In this document: piece after piece, positions 63,913 through 64,000 of the stretch
Position numbering within the stretch: position 1 is the first letter of the stretch
Layout: each line of letters begins with the position of its first letter
Origin: Zygnema cylindricum
Lineage: Eukaryota; Streptophyta; Zygnematophyceae; Zygnematales; Zygnemataceae
DNA length: 64,000 bases
Reading direction: 5' to 3'
Assembly: GCA_037447655.1 (NCBI GenBank)
Contig: JBBHKE010000055.1
Coordinates: 60,001 to 124,000, forward strand
Notes under the pieces: model-generated
Told to the model about the DNA's origin: nothing
The model's database searches: none
The model's input: the letters and a program-made list of their open reading frames with translations, nothing else
Translations under genes and position numbers: made by a program

Positions 63913-64000
63913 ATGGAGTCCCTATCTCTTTTCAATCCACGTTCTTCGGATCCGAATCCACCGGAGCGATCTGAAACCTCACCGGATTTGAAACTCCCTT
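63913..64000 (+). CDS. N terminus of an unidentified protein, cut by the window edge
   Basis: ATG at 63913 opens a frame that stays open to the last base: MESLSLFNPR, then SSDPNPPERSETSPDLKLP. Base composition changes sharply from AT repeats to balanced sequence at this point, which suggests a first coding exon. Ser/Pro-rich and presumably disordered or a targeting segment. With 29 codons no family can be named. Confidence 0.4.
   Translation, partial: MESLSLFNPRSSDPNPPERSETSPDLKLP

Overview
This is a eukaryotic nuclear window with spliced genes (GT-AG introns, T-rich acceptor tracts). The gene set points to a photosynthetic green lineage, most likely a green or streptophyte alga. It includes a bacterial-type L19 ribosomal protein of the plant mitochondrial kind, a plant-style NAP1 of the SCAR/WAVE complex, a LIF2/hnRNP Q-type RNA-binding protein, an F-box/kelch protein, and two FKBPs with a twin-arginine thylakoid-lumen signal. 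A cholinesterase-type carboxylesterase, unusual for land plants, fits an alga better. The species cannot be named from this sequence alone. Exon junctions below were read by eye and checked for reading phase; none was checked against transcripts.

Layout. 1-3338 (minus): acidic protein of unknown function, its 3' end cut by the window edge. 5879-9989 (minus): mitochondrial L19, six exons. 9990-12550: a shared upstream region between L19 and NAP1, packed with terminal-inverted-repeat elements. 12551-29513 (plus): NAP1 in about 24 exons, with expanded repeats in two introns. 29514-33093: intergenic, with a 779 bp hAT-like element. 33094-37251 (plus): secreted or membrane-anchored type-B carboxylesterase, nine exons. 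39425-40517: 5'-truncated, stop-interrupted tail of a retroelement whose 3' end recurs at 4071-4308. 41446-46122 (minus): three-RRM hnRNP Q-like protein, eight exons. 47388-48054: Harbinger-like element. 48527-49705 (plus): intronless F-box/kelch gene. 50488-54890 and 57939-62105: direct segmental duplication, each copy carrying an intact seven-exon lumenal FKBP gene on the minus strand. 55287-57647 (plus): unrecognised 475-residue protein between the two copies. 63913-64000: the start of a gene that leaves the window.

The genes are ordinary neighbours and not a functional cluster: actin nucleation control (NAP1), organelle translation (L19), RNA processing (hnRNP Q), protein turnover (F-box) and the thylakoid lumen (FKBPs). 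I found no convincing new multi-gene system. The most distinctive content is the transposon and repeat landscape, the two intact FKBP copies, and one apparently lineage-specific protein. No tRNA, rRNA or CRISPR array was seen.
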